A stretch of DNA of 64,000 nucleotides from Streptomyces sp. ISL-98 (GTDB taxonomy: Bacteria; Actinomycetota; Actinomycetes; Streptomycetales; Streptomycetaceae), in contig NZ_JAGGPB010000012.1 of the NCBI RefSeq assembly GCF_018614055.1, positions 1 to 64,000 of the forward strand. The letters are read 5' to 3'. Positions 17,642 through 25,960 of this stretch are shown here, in pieces (the first letter of the stretch is position 1; each line of letters opens with the position of its first letter). The translations under genes were made by a program, and so were the position numbers. Below the pieces are notes generated by a model. It did not search any database. It worked only from the letters and a program-made list of their open reading frames with translations, and was not told the origin of the DNA.

Positions 17642-18913
17642 ATGGCCGCGGGATACGCGGAACTCCTCAGGACGCGGCACGCCGCGCGCCTGCTCGCAGG
17701 CACCCTGGTCGGCCGGCTGCCCAACGCCACCGCGCCGATCGCGATCGTGCTCTTCACCCGCGCCGAGGGCGGCAGCTACTCCCTGGCGGGCGGCCTCGCC
17801 GCGGTGTACGGCCTCGGCAATGCCGTCGGGCAGCCGCTGCTGGGCCGTGCGGTGGACCTGTTCGGGCAGCCGCGCGTCCAGCTTCCCTCCGCCGTCCTCT
17901 CCGCCCTCGGCATGGTCCTGCTCACGCTCGTCGGCATCGACCCGCTGCTTCTCGCGTACGCCGCCGTGGCCGCCGCCGGTGTCTTCACCCCGCCGCTGGA
18001 AGGCGGCCTGCGTGCCCTGTGGCCCAGCGTGCTCGGCCGCGAGGACCGGGTGCACCGGGCGTACGCCCTGGACGCGGTGGCGCAGGAGGTGATGTTCACA
18101 GTCGGTCCGCTGCTGGTGACTCTGCTCGTGTCGCTCTGGTCGCCTGCCGCCGCACTGCTTGTCATCAACGCGATAGGGGTGCTGGGCGCGCTCTCCGTCG
18201 TACTCTCCGAGCCGTCGCGGGCCTGGCGCTCGGCGCCCCGTGAAGCCCACTGGCTGGGCGCCCTGCGCTCGCCGGGCCTGCTGGCCCTCCTGGGCTCGTT
18301 CTTCTTCGTCGGCCTCGCGCTCGGCTCGATCACCGTCGCGGGTGTCGCATACGCCGACGACCACGGCCGGGAGGCGGTGTACGGCTGGCTGATGGCGGCG
18401 CTGGGACTCGGCGCGCTGGCCGGCGGCATGGTGTACGGCGCCCGCGAGTGGGCAGGGGCCCCCGAACGGCGGCTGCGCGTCATCGTCGCTCTGCTCGCGC
18501 TCGGCTATCTGCCGTTGATGCTCACCCCGGGGATACCCGCCATGACGGTGCTCGCCGCCGTCTCCGGAGTCTTCCTGGCCCCCGCGCTCGCCTGCGCCTT
18601 CATCGTGGTCGACAGGCACGCCCCGCGCGGCACCGTCACCGAGGCGTTCTCCTGGCTGGTCACCACCTTCGGCGTGGGCGCGGCGGTCGGAACGGGTGCC
18701 GCGGGACCGGCAGTCGAGCACGGCGGCACCGTCGCGAGCTTCGCCGTCGCCGCGGGGGCGGGAGTGGCCGCACTGCTCGTCCTGTTGGCCACCCAGCGGG
18801 TTCTCACCATTCCCGATACCGCTCCCCTTCCCGCCGGGTCCGACGTAATCCCTTGCGAAAATGATCGAATCGGTGCGGCCGAACCCGGTTTCAGGACAGG
18901 CCATCAGGCGTAA
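17642..18913 (+). CDS. Major facilitator superfamily transporter (drug/sugar efflux type)
   Basis: A 423-residue integral membrane protein with about 12 hydrophobic helices, consistent with a DHA1/arabinose-efflux type MFS member. The segment GNAVGQPLLGRAVDLFGQPRVQ between helices 2 and 3 is the signature A-like loop. Substrate unknown. ATG 17642 follows GGGGGAGAGG. Its stop lies nine bases before the pafA start, so read-through into pafA is possible; an internal promoter near its 3' end is also suggested. Likely regulated by the divergent LacI-type gene. Confidence 0.88.
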   Translation: MAAGYAELLRTRHAARLLAGTLVGRLPNATAPIAIVLFTRAEGGSYSLAGGLAAVYGLGNAVGQPLLGRAVDLFGQPRVQLPSAVLSALGMVLLTLVGIDPLLLAYAAVAAAGVFTPPLEGGLRALWPSVLGREDRVHRAYALDAVAQEVMFTVGPLLVTLLVSLWSPAAALLVINAIGVLGALSVVLSEPSRAWRSAPREAHWLGALRSPGLLALLGSFFFVGLALGSITVAGVAYADDHGREAVYGWLMAALGLGALAGGMVYGAREWAGAPERRLRVIVALLALGYLPLMLTPGIPAMTVLAAVSGVFLAPALACAFIVVDRHAPRGTVTEAFSWLVTTFGVGAAVGTGAAGPAVEHGGTVASFAVAAGAGVAALLVLLATQRVLTIPDTAPLPAGSDVIPCENDRIGAAEPGFRTGHQA

Positions 18914-18916
18914 TGT
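18889..18916 (+). promoter_or_regulatory. Candidate promoter for a leaderless pafA transcript
   Basis: TTTCAG (18889-18894) and TAATGT (18911-18916) are 16 bases apart; the -10 element overlaps the MFS stop codon and ends six bases before the pafA ATG. The gap (TCAGTC) has no ribosome-binding site. This suggests transcription starting at the ATG. Confidence 0.45.
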
Positions 18917-18922
18917 TCAGTC

Positions 18923-20284
18923 ATGGATCGCCGCATTTTCGGGCTGGAGAACGAGTACGGCGTCACGTGCACGTTCAGGGGACAGCGCCGACTGTCACCT
19001 GACGAAGTGGCGCGCTACCTCTTCCGCCGTGTTGTGTCATGGGGCCGCAGCAGCAATGTCTTCCTGCGGAACGGCGCCCGCCTCTACCTCGACGTGGGAT
19101 CGCATCCGGAATACGCAACCCCCGAATGCGACAACGTGACCGAGCTCGTCACCCACGACAAAGCGGGCGAGCGCATTCTCGAAGGCCTGCTCGTCGACGC
19201 CGAACGCCGCCTGCACGAGGAGGGAATCGCCGGCGACGTCTATCTCTTCAAGAACAACACCGACTCTGCGGGAAACTCATACGGCTGCCACGAGAATTAC
19301 CTGGTGGCCCGTCACGGAGAGTTCTCCCGGCTGGCGGACATCCTCATCCCGTTCCTCGTCACGCGCCAGCTGATCTGCGGCGCCGGCAAGGTGCTGCAGA
19401 CCCCGCGTGGCGCGGTCTTCTGCGTCAGCCAGCGCGCCGAGCACATCTGGGAGGGCGTCAGCTCCGCGACCACCCGCTCCCGGCCGATCATCAACACCCG
19501 CGACGAACCGCACGCGGACGCCGAGCGCTACCGCAGGCTCCACGTCATCGTCGGCGACTCGAACATGTCCGAGACGACCATGCTGCTCAAGGTCGGCGCC
19601 ACCGACCTCGTACTGCGCATGATCGAGGCGGGCACGGTCATGCGCGACCTCACCCTGGAGAACCCGATCAGGGCCATCCGTGAGGTCAGCCACGACACCA
19701 CCGGACAGCGCAAGGTGCGCCTGGCCAGCGGGCGCGAGGCGTCCGCCCTCGAAGTGCAGCGCGAGTACTACGAAAAGGCTGTCGACTTCGTGGACCGCCG
19801 CGGCATTCGTACGGGCACGGTCGAACAGGTCCTCGAACTGTGGGGCCGCACGCTCGACGCGATCGAGGCCGAGGACCTCGACCGGATCGGCACCGAGATC
19901 GACTGGGTCATGAAGTACAAGCTCATCGAGCGGTACCGGGCCAAGCACAACATGACCATGTCGCATCCCCGGGTCGCGCAGATAGACCTCGCGTATCACG
20001 ACATTCACCGTCGGCGCGGGCTCTACTACCTGCTGGAGAGGAAGGGGCAAGCCGCCCGTATCTGCAACGACTTGAAGATCTTCGAGGGCAAGTCGGTGCC
20101 GCCGCAGACCACCAGGGCGCGGCTGCGCGGCGACTTCATCCGGAGAGCTCAGGAGCAGCGGCGGGACTTCACCGTCGACTGGGTGCACCTCAAGCTCAAC
20201 GACCAGGCGCAGCGCACCGTGTTGTGCAAAGACCCCTTCCGGTCGGTGGACGACCGGGTGGAGAAACTCATCGCCGGTATGTGA
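18923..20284 (+). CDS. pafA: Pup-protein ligase
   Basis: A 453-residue glutamine-synthetase-fold ligase that phosphorylates the C-terminal Glu of Pup and joins it to substrate lysines. [13 protein letters not shown] holds the ATP/Mg Glu9; [20 protein letters not shown] holds the catalytic Asp57; [19 protein letters not shown] and [24 protein letters not shown] are shared with Dop, but the Dop loop is absent. The C-terminal domain binds Pup. It is separated from the prc genes by the lacI-type/MFS pair and sits nine bases after the MFS stop. Confidence 0.96.
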   Translation: MDRRIFGLENEYGVTCTFRGQRRLSPDEVARYLFRRVVSWGRSSNVFLRNGARLYLDVGSHPEYATPECDNVTELVTHDKAGERILEGLLVDAERRLHEEGIAGDVYLFKNNTDSAGNSYGCHENYLVARHGEFSRLADILIPFLVTRQLICGAGKVLQTPRGAVFCVSQRAEHIWEGVSSATTRSRPIINTRDEPHADAERYRRLHVIVGDSNMSETTMLLKVGATDLVLRMIEAGTVMRDLTLENPIRAIREVSHDTTGQRKVRLASGREASALEVQREYYEKAVDFVDRRGIRTGTVEQVLELWGRTLDAIEAEDLDRIGTEIDWVMKYKLIERYRAKHNMTMSHPRVAQIDLAYHDIHRRRGLYYLLERKGQAARICNDLKIFEGKSVPPQTTRARLRGDFIRRAQEQRRDFTVDWVHLKLNDQAQRTVLCKDPFRSVDDRVEKLIAGM

Positions 20285-20346
20285 GCTGGTGTGTGAGCTG
20301 TTGATTCCGGATCTCTCCGGTCTCTCCCGGCTCTCCGGGAACGCGA

Positions 20347-20381
20347 CTCGGGCCTCGCACGTTTCTCGTGCGGGGCCCGAG
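20347..20381 (+). terminator. Terminator after pafA
   Basis: CTCGGGCCTCGCACG (20347-20361) pairs with CGTGCGGGGCCCGAG (20367-20381) with one G-U and a TTTCT loop. No T tract. It separates pafA from the FKBP genes. Confidence 0.75.
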
Positions 20382-20434
20382 CCACGCCTTAGAGTGGCGG
20401 GCGACTACTGTGCCGTCTGAGATCTGAGGAACAC

Positions 20435-21385
20435 GTGCGCCGACTTGCCGGCCTACTTGTCGTCCCCCTGCTGCTGCTCTCGACAGCGGCGTGCGGCAGC
20501 GATGACAAGGGCTCCGACTCCACCTCGTCAAAGAACGGACTGCCGGCGATCACCGCGGGCGCCAAGTTCGGCGAGAAGCCCACCCTCTCCAAGGGGGAGG
20601 GGGACCCGCCCAAGGAGCTGAAGACCGAGGTCATCAGCAAGGGCAAGGACGACGCTGCGACGCTCAAGAAGGGCGACGCCATCGAGGTGAACTACCTCGG
20701 TCAGCAGTGGGACTCCGACAAGCCCTTCGACAACAGTTTCGACCGCAAGCAGCCCTTCCCGCTGACTCTCGGCGCCGGCATGGTCATCCCCGGCTGGGAC
20801 AAGGGCCTGGAGGGCCAGAAGGTCGGCAGCCGCGTCCAGCTCGTCATTCCGCCGGAGCTCGGTTACGGCGCGCAGGGCCAGCCGCCGTCGATCAAGCCCA
20901 ACGCCACCCTGGTGTTCGTCGTGGACATTCTGAAGGCCAAGAGCATTCCGAGCTCCGCCAAGGGCAACGAGGTCGCGCAGGACAACATCGACCTGCCCAA
21001 GGTCGGCACGAACACCGACGGCAAGGCGCCGAAGGTCACCATGCCGAAGGACGCCGACGCGCCGAAGAAGCTCGTCTCCAGGTACGTGCTGGAGAGCGAT
21101 GGCGCGAAGGTGAAGGACAGCGACACCGTGTCCGTCGCTTACCAGGGCCTGATCTGGAAGGGCGGCAAGCTCTTCGACAGCACGTACGCCCAGGGCAAGA
21201 CCCAGCAGTTCGCGCTGCCGCAGGTCACGGTCAAGGGCCTCAAGGACGGTCTGATCGGCAAGAAGGTCGGCAGCCGCGTCCTCCTCGTCATCCCGCCGGA
21301 CCAGGCTTTCGGTGACAAGAAGCAGGACGCCATCCCCGCCAACTCGACGCTGGTCTTCCAGGTGGACATCCTCGCGGTGATGTAA
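20435..21385 (+). CDS. Lipoprotein with two FKBP-type peptidyl-prolyl isomerase domains
   Basis: A 316-residue exported protein. The signal peptide ends in STAAC (lipobox), so it is likely tethered to the outer face of the membrane. Domain 1 (about 70-165) has GDAIEVNYLGQQWDSDKPFDNSF, MVIPGWDKGLEGQKVGSRVQLVIPPELGYG; domain 2 (about 220-316) has DTVSVAYQGLIWKGGKLFDSTY and GLKDGLIGKKVGSRVLLVIPPDQAFG. Domain 2 lacks the usual Trp of the VIPGW motif (here VTVKGLKDG), so it may be catalytically weaker. GTG 20435 follows TGAGGAA. It may assist folding of secreted proteins; a cytosolic FKBP gene follows. Confidence 0.9.
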   Translation: MRRLAGLLVVPLLLLSTAACGSDDKGSDSTSSKNGLPAITAGAKFGEKPTLSKGEGDPPKELKTEVISKGKDDAATLKKGDAIEVNYLGQQWDSDKPFDNSFDRKQPFPLTLGAGMVIPGWDKGLEGQKVGSRVQLVIPPELGYGAQGQPPSIKPNATLVFVVDILKAKSIPSSAKGNEVAQDNIDLPKVGTNTDGKAPKVTMPKDADAPKKLVSRYVLESDGAKVKDSDTVSVAYQGLIWKGGKLFDSTYAQGKTQQFALPQVTVKGLKDGLIGKKVGSRVLLVIPPDQAFGDKKQDAIPANSTLVFQVDILAVM

Positions 21386-21436
21386 GGATGCGAGACTGTC
21401 CAGGTTGCCCAGTTCGTAGTTAAGAGGAGCATTTCC

Positions 21437-21811
21437 GTGAGCATCGAGAAGCCCGAGGTCGACTTCCCCGGTGGCGAGCCGCCGAAGGATCTGGAGATCG
21501 AGGACATCTGGGAGGGCGACGGCGCGGTGGCCAAGGCCGGCGACTTCGTCAAGGTCCACTACGTGGGTGTGGCCTTCTCCACGGGCGAGGAGTTCGACGC
21601 GTCCTGGAACCGCGGCAACCCGCTGGAGTTCAAGCTCGGTGCCGGCCAGGTCATCTCCGGCTGGGACCAGGGCGTGCAGGGCATGAAGGTCGGCGGCCGT
21701 CGCCGGCTGACCATCCCCGCGCACCTCGCGTACGGCGACCGCGGCGCCGGTGGCGGCGTCATCGCCCCGGGCGAGACGCTGATCTTCGTCTGCGACCTCG
21801 TCGCGGTCTGA
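21437..21811 (+). CDS. Cytosolic FKBP-type peptidyl-prolyl cis-trans isomerase
   Basis: A 124-residue single-domain FKBP without signal peptide. Core features are GDFVKVHYVGVAFSTGEEFDASW, VISGWDQGVQGMKVGGRRRLTIPAHLAYGDRGAGG and the final TLIFVCDLVAV strand; active-site aromatic residues (Tyr, Phe/Asp, Trp of SGW) are retained. It speeds prolyl isomerisation and may bind FK506-like macrolides. GTG 21437 follows AGAGGAGC. It lies 51 bases after the lipoprotein FKBP gene, probably in one operon, and ends in a terminator. Confidence 0.93.
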   Translation: MSIEKPEVDFPGGEPPKDLEIEDIWEGDGAVAKAGDFVKVHYVGVAFSTGEEFDASWNRGNPLEFKLGAGQVISGWDQGVQGMKVGGRRRLTIPAHLAYGDRGAGGGVIAPGETLIFVCDLVAV

Positions 21812-21832
21812 TCCGGCTCCAGCAGCACAGTA

Positions 21833-21870
21833 CGAGGGCTCGTGCCGAACGGCATGGGCCCTCGGCTTTT
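21833..21870 (+). terminator. Terminator after the FKBP gene pair
   Basis: Arms 21833-21846 and 21851-21864 pair at all 14 positions (two G-U) around a GAAC loop, followed by GGCTTTTG. It separates the FKBP genes from pafB. Confidence 0.85.
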
Positions 21871-21928
21871 GCCGCGACACCCCCGGGCGGTACGGTCAAG
21901 GGTCGTAGAGCAAGTAGAGAGGGTGCCG

Positions 21929-22885
21929 ATGGCGATTGCCAAGGCCGAACGGTTGATGAATCTGGCGCTGTGCCTGCTCGGGACCCGGCGCCCGCTCAGC
22001 AAGCGGGAACTCCGGGGGTCCATCGAGGCCTACCTGGAAGCCGGCAGCGACGATTCTTTCAACCGGATGTTCGAGCGCGACAAGGATGATCTGCGCGAAC
22101 TCGGTCTGGTCATCGAGACCGTCGAAAACCTCGACGGCGACGCCGGATATCTGGCCCGCCGAGACAGCAACCGGCTCCCCGCCATCACCCTGGACGCCGA
22201 GGAGGCCGCCGCCCTCGGCCTCGCCGCCAAGGTCTGGCAGCAGGCCCGCCTCGCCGGAGCCGCCAGTGGCGCCCTGCAGAAACTCCGCGCCGCCGGGATG
22301 CCGGAGGCGGAGGATCCGTTCGAAGGCCACCAGAGCGCCCTCGAACCCCGGATCCCCGTGCACGAGGCGGCCTTCGAGCCGCTGATGCTGGCCTGCCGCG
22401 ACCGCCGCCCCGTCGTCTTCGACTACCGCAAGGGCAACGCCGCCCGCCCCGAGACCCGGCAGGTCGAGCCGTGGACGCTGGAGTGCTGGCGCGGCCACTG
22501 GTATCTGGCGGGCTGGGACCGGGACCGGGGCGCCGAGCGCGTCTTCCGGCTCTCCCGGATCACCGGCAAGGTCCGCTCCCGCGCCGGTTCCTTCACGGCC
22601 GAGGTGCCGGACGTCGTGACCGTACGCGAGACCGTCGAGACCTGGGCGGGCGAGACCGCGACCCGCAGCGCCCTGATCAAGCTGCGCCAGGGCTCCGGCT
22701 ATCCGCTGCGGGCCAGGGCCACGGCCGTACGGGACCTGGGTGACGGCTGGGACGAGCTGGCGATTCCGTACGGGCACGGGCTCGACGCCTGGCTCGTCGA
22801 GCTCGGCCCCGAGGTCGTCGTACTGGAGCCCGCTGATCTGCGGGCGGACGTCGTGGACCGGCTGCGCGCCGTGGCCAAGGACTGA
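21929..22885 (+). CDS. pafB: WYL-domain regulator PafB
   Basis: A 318-residue DNA-binding protein. An N-terminal winged HTH (about 1-65, AERLMNLALCLLGTRRPLSKRELR ... FERDKDDLRELGL) is followed by a WYL domain with RRPVVFDYRKG and WTLECWRGHWYLAGWDRDRGAERVFRLSRI, and a C-terminal WCX domain. In mycobacteria PafB and PafC together activate recombinase-independent DNA-damage genes. ATG 21929 follows AGAGAGGG; a longer in-frame extension upstream is rejected because it overlaps the terminator. It is 16 bases before pafC, so they are co-translated. Confidence 0.92.
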   Translation: MAIAKAERLMNLALCLLGTRRPLSKRELRGSIEAYLEAGSDDSFNRMFERDKDDLRELGLVIETVENLDGDAGYLARRDSNRLPAITLDAEEAAALGLAAKVWQQARLAGAASGALQKLRAAGMPEAEDPFEGHQSALEPRIPVHEAAFEPLMLACRDRRPVVFDYRKGNAARPETRQVEPWTLECWRGHWYLAGWDRDRGAERVFRLSRITGKVRSRAGSFTAEVPDVVTVRETVETWAGETATRSALIKLRQGSGYPLRARATAVRDLGDGWDELAIPYGHGLDAWLVELGPEVVVLEPADLRADVVDRLRAVAKD

Positions 22886-22901
22886 GGGGGACCACGACTT
22901 C

Positions 22902-23858
22902 ATGGCCACGAACGCGATCGACCAGACCCGGCGGATGCTCTCCCTGGTGACGTATCTGCGCGAGCGCCCCGGCGCGCACGTCAGTGATGTCGCCCGCGCC
23001 TTCGGGATCACCGAGGACGAGCTGATCTCCGACCTCGACGTCCTGCCCATGTGCGGTACGAGCTTCCGGGGCGGCGATCTCCTCGACATCGACACCGACG
23101 GCGACAGGATCTGGTGGCACAACGCCGACGACATCGCGGCGCCGCTGCGGCTGGCCGCCGACGAGGCCACCGCGCTGCTCGTAGCCGCCCGGGCCGTCTC
23201 CACCCTCCCCGGCCTGCGCGAGGGCGACCGGCAGGCGCTGCTGCGGGCCACGGCGAAGCTGGAGACCGCGGCGGGCGAGGTGGCGGGCGCCAGCTCCCGG
23301 CTCTCGGTGACCTTCGAGTCCGAGGGCGGTGTCTTCGCCGACGTCGACCGGGCGATCTCGGAGCGGCGCAGGCTGTGGCTGCGGTACTACTCCCCGGCGC
23401 GTGACGAGCTGACCGAGCGCGAGGTCGACCCGATCCGGCTGTTCGCGGTCGGCCATACGTACATGGAGGCCTGGTGCAGGCTCTCCGAGGCGCGGCGTAC
23501 GTTCCGCCTGGACCGGGTCGCCGAGATCAAGCTGCTCGACGAACCGTCCTCGCCGCCGGAGATCGAGCTGCGGGATCTGTCGGAGGGGCTGGTCCAGCCC
23601 TCGGTGGATGATCCCGAGGTGGTGGTGGAGGTCGGCCCCGGTGGCCGCTGGGTCGCCGAGTACTACCCGCACGACAGTGCCGAGGAGCTGCCGGACGGCG
23701 GCCTGCGGATCACGCTGCGCACGCCCGATCCGGCTTCGCTGCGGCGGCTCGCCCTGCGGCTCGGCGGGGACGGGCACATCGTGTCGCCACGGGATCTGGC
23801 GGTCAGCGCGCGGGAAGCGGCCCGTGAGGCGCTTGAGGCGTACGAGAGCCAGGCGTAA
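22902..23858 (+). CDS. pafC: WYL-domain regulator PafC
   Basis: A 318-residue partner of PafB with the same plan: HTH near the N-terminus (MLSLVTYLRERPGAHVSDVARAFGITEDELISDL), WYL core (RRRLWLRYYSPARDELTEREVDPIRLFAVGHTYMEAWCRLSEARRTFRLDRV), and WCX tail. The pair is expected to act as a heterodimer sensing DNA damage. ATG 22902 lies in the pafB-pafC junction after a GGGGG stretch. The next small gene begins within ten bases of its stop. Confidence 0.92.
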   Translation: MATNAIDQTRRMLSLVTYLRERPGAHVSDVARAFGITEDELISDLDVLPMCGTSFRGGDLLDIDTDGDRIWWHNADDIAAPLRLAADEATALLVAARAVSTLPGLREGDRQALLRATAKLETAAGEVAGASSRLSVTFESEGGVFADVDRAISERRRLWLRYYSPARDELTEREVDPIRLFAVGHTYMEAWCRLSEARRTFRLDRVAEIKLLDEPSSPPEIELRDLSEGLVQPSVDDPEVVVEVGPGGRWVAEYYPHDSAEELPDGGLRITLRTPDPASLRRLALRLGGDGHIVSPRDLAVSAREAAREALEAYESQA

Positions 23859-23866
23859 GGAGATTG

Positions 23867-24127
23867 GTGGATATGTCGCTATTGCCCGGTATTCCCACTC
23901 AAGTGGGCCCGGTCCTCTTCAAAGCGGCCTGCCCGGACTGCGGCGCCCGCTTCGAACTGTCGGCGGGAGCACTGCGGTTGGCGATCGGCGCCAGCCGCCG
24001 TACGACCTTCTACTCCTTCACCTGCCCCGAGTGCGACGCCGCGGTGCGCAAGCCGGCGGGCGAGCGGATCGTTGAACTGCTCACAGGCGGCGGCGTGCGG
24101 ACGCTGCGCCTCCACTCCACCGTCTGA
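23867..24127 (+). CDS. Small zinc-ribbon-like protein
   Basis: An ~86-residue protein with two Cys pairs: ACPDCGARFELS and FTCPECDAAVRKP, 38 residues apart, compatible with one zinc ribbon. The rest is basic in the middle (ASRRTTFYSF) with a short helix at the end. The start is uncertain: TTG 23864, GTG 23867 or ATG 23873 are all in frame after TAAGGAGA; GTG 23867 has workable spacing. It follows pafC by eight bases and is probably co-transcribed. Function unknown. Confidence 0.75.
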   Translation: MDMSLLPGIPTQVGPVLFKAACPDCGARFELSAGALRLAIGASRRTTFYSFTCPECDAAVRKPAGERIVELLTGGGVRTLRLHSTV

Positions 24128-24144
24128 CCGTCTAGGCTCTGCGC

Positions 24145-24342
24145 ATGCTCTGGCCGATGCTCGCAATTGCTCTGGGTTTCTGTGGTCTCGCCGTACTCGG
24201 CGTCCTGGCGGTCAGGGTCTTCACCGAAGTCCAGCGCCTCGGACGCCAAGTCGCGCACGCCTCACGGGAGATCAGTCAGGCCGCGGAGAACCTGGAGAGC
24301 GCGGCGGAAGACCTGGCGCGCACTGGCGAAGCGTTGCGCTAG
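24145..24342 (+). CDS. Small single-pass membrane protein
   Basis: A 65-residue protein: an N-terminal membrane helix (MLWPMLAIALGFCGLAVLGVLAV) followed by an amphipathic, coiled-coil-prone tail (VQRLGRQVAHASREISQAAENLESAAEDLA). The plan recalls TatA/TatB but lacks their conserved Gly-Pro hinge, so I do not call it Tat. TAGGCT (24134-24139) ends five bases before the ATG, suggesting a leaderless message. It sits between pafC's unit and tatA. Confidence 0.7.
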   Translation: MLWPMLAIALGFCGLAVLGVLAVRVFTEVQRLGRQVAHASREISQAAENLESAAEDLARTGEALR

Positions 24343-24439
24343 GAAGCGCGCCCTCCGCCACGAGGCCGTCCGGACGGTACGCTGCTGAAAGCGGCCTCTG
24401 GAGCGAGGCGCGGGCCGCAATCCGGTGTACGCACGGGCA

Positions 24440-24470
24440 TTGCCCTGCGTTTACTCCCACGGGTTACGAT
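24440..24470 (+). promoter_or_regulatory. Possible tatA promoter
   Basis: TTGCCC (24440-24445) and TACGAT (24465-24470), spaced 19 bases, lie about 85 bases upstream of tatA. A perfect CCGGACA-AG-TGTCCGG palindrome (24488-24503) follows just downstream and could be an operator or a leader hairpin. The rest of the 24343-24553 gap shows no gene. Confidence 0.3.
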
Positions 24471-24553
24471 CGCTGCGAGCGCGGCGACCGGACAAGTGTC
24501 CGGCCGGTCGGGCATCAGACTCCCTGTCGCCTCGGTGAAGAAGGTAAAAAGCT

Positions 24554-24853
24554 ATGGGTAGGCTCGGCCCCACCGAGATCATTCTCATCCTCGTCATCAT
24601 CATCCTGCTGTTCGGTGCCAAGAAGCTTCCGGACATGGCTCGTTCGCTGGGCAAGTCGGCCCGCATCCTCAAGAGCGAGGCCAAGGCGATGAAGAAGGAC
24701 GACGACCAGAGCGCTCCGGCCGACCCGCCGCCGCACGTGACGGGCGTGGCCCAGGACCAGGCCACACCCGCGCCGCGCACGATCAAGGCAGCTCCGGGTG
24801 ACGTGACGAGCTCGCGCCCCGTCGCCGAGTCGACCGACACGACCAAGCGCTGA
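24554..24853 (+). CDS. tatA: Twin-arginine translocase subunit TatA
   Basis: A 99-residue pore-forming subunit of the Tat system that exports folded proteins. The N-terminus MGRLGPTEIILILVIIILLFGAKKLP shows the short membrane helix, the FGAKKLP hinge, then the amphipathic helix DMARSLGKSARILKSEAKAM; the tail is disordered and Pro/Thr-rich. ATG 24554 follows GAAGAAGG. tatC follows 65 bases downstream; tatB is not in the window, as usual for Streptomyces where it is encoded elsewhere. Confidence 0.95.
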   Translation: MGRLGPTEIILILVIIILLFGAKKLPDMARSLGKSARILKSEAKAMKKDDDQSAPADPPPHVTGVAQDQATPAPRTIKAAPGDVTSSRPVAESTDTTKR

Positions 24854-24918
24854 CACCTGGGCCGCCGCAGGCACCGCGAAGATCGGTGACCGCCTGCCGC
24901 ACGAGATGAGGACGTGGG

Positions 24919-25875
24919 TTGCTCAAGTCTGCCCCCAAACTGGAGAAGGACCCCGAGGGGCGTATGCCTCTCGTGGAGCACCTGCGTGAGCTGCGCAACC
25001 GGCTTGCCAAGGGTCTGCTCGCGATCATGGCGGTCACGATTGTGGCCCTCGTGTACAGCGAGGAGCTCATGGCGTTCCTGACGCAGTCGGTGCCCAAGTG
25101 CGATAAGGGCGAAACGAGCGACGGCGGTAACTGCGCGATTGTCTCCTTCAACACGCTGATGGCTCCCTTCAGCGTGACGATCCAGGTCAGCCTCACCGCC
25201 GGTCTCGTCCTCGCGAGCCCTGTCTGGCTGTACCAGCTCTGGGCCTTCGTGGCGCCCGGGCTGCACAAGACCGAGAAGAAGTACACGTACGCCTTCGTCG
25301 GGGCTGCGGTGCCGCTGTTCTCGGCCGGCGCCTATCTCGCGTACCTCATCCTTCCCATCAGCGTGAAGGTGCTCATCAGCCTGACGCCGGAAGGCTCCGC
25401 GAACATCCTGTCCCTGGGCGACGTGCTCGACTTCACCCTGCGGATGGTGCTCGTCTTCGGCCTCGCCTTCGAACTGCCGCTGGTGCTGGTGATGCTCAAC
25501 CTCACGGGCGTCCTCAGCGGCCGCCGCATGCTCCGCTGGTGGCGGGGTGTGATCATGGGCGTCTTCGTCTTCGGCGCGATCATCACGCCCACGACCGACC
25601 CGGTCGGCATGCTGGCCCTGGCCGGGCCCATCACCGTCCTTTACTTCCTGGCGGTCGGGTTCTCGCTGCTGAACGACAAGCGCCGGGAGCGGAACAACCC
25701 CGACGCGGAGCTGGACGACGACGAGGCGTCCGCGCTCGACCTCACGCCCGAGGCGATCGGCGAGATCGAGACGGTCTCCGCATCGCGTGCCGCGCTGCCC
25801 GAGCAGGCCGGCAGCGAGAGCGGCGGGTCCAGGCCGGCGCCGAAGCAGCTGAACGGTTACGACGACATCACCTGA
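24919..25875 (+). CDS. tatC: Twin-arginine translocase subunit TatC
   Basis: A 318-residue six-helix membrane protein that recognises twin-arginine signal peptides. DPEGRMPLVEHLRELRNRL is the conserved cytosolic N-terminus with the signal-binding Glu; FNTLMAPF, PVWLYQLWAFVAPGL, LRMVLVFGLAFELPLVL and IITPTTDP are family landmarks. The C-terminal ~70 residues are acidic and disordered. TTG 24919 is taken as start after GATGAGGA; ATG at RMPLVEHL is possible but would delete part of the conserved N-terminus. Confidence 0.93.
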   Translation: MLKSAPKLEKDPEGRMPLVEHLRELRNRLAKGLLAIMAVTIVALVYSEELMAFLTQSVPKCDKGETSDGGNCAIVSFNTLMAPFSVTIQVSLTAGLVLASPVWLYQLWAFVAPGLHKTEKKYTYAFVGAAVPLFSAGAYLAYLILPISVKVLISLTPEGSANILSLGDVLDFTLRMVLVFGLAFELPLVLVMLNLTGVLSGRRMLRWWRGVIMGVFVFGAIITPTTDPVGMLALAGPITVLYFLAVGFSLLNDKRRERNNPDAELDDDEASALDLTPEAIGEIETVSASRAALPEQAGSESGGSRPAPKQLNGYDDIT

Positions 25876-25960
25876 CCTTCTGGGGCCCGGCCGGGGTTCT
25901 TGTCCGGTGAAATAAAGATCGGGCTGAGTGTCAGACGTGGCGGGTAGGCTCGAAGACAAG

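Noticed and set aside
16346..18904. 852-codon minus-strand frame across the LacI and MFS genes
   Set aside because: Runs out of frame through the real LacI-type gene on the same strand and opposite the MFS gene; sequence is low-complexity.
24145..24342. TatB or a second TatA
   Set aside because: It has the helix-plus-amphipathic plan but lacks the conserved Glu and Gly-Pro hinge.
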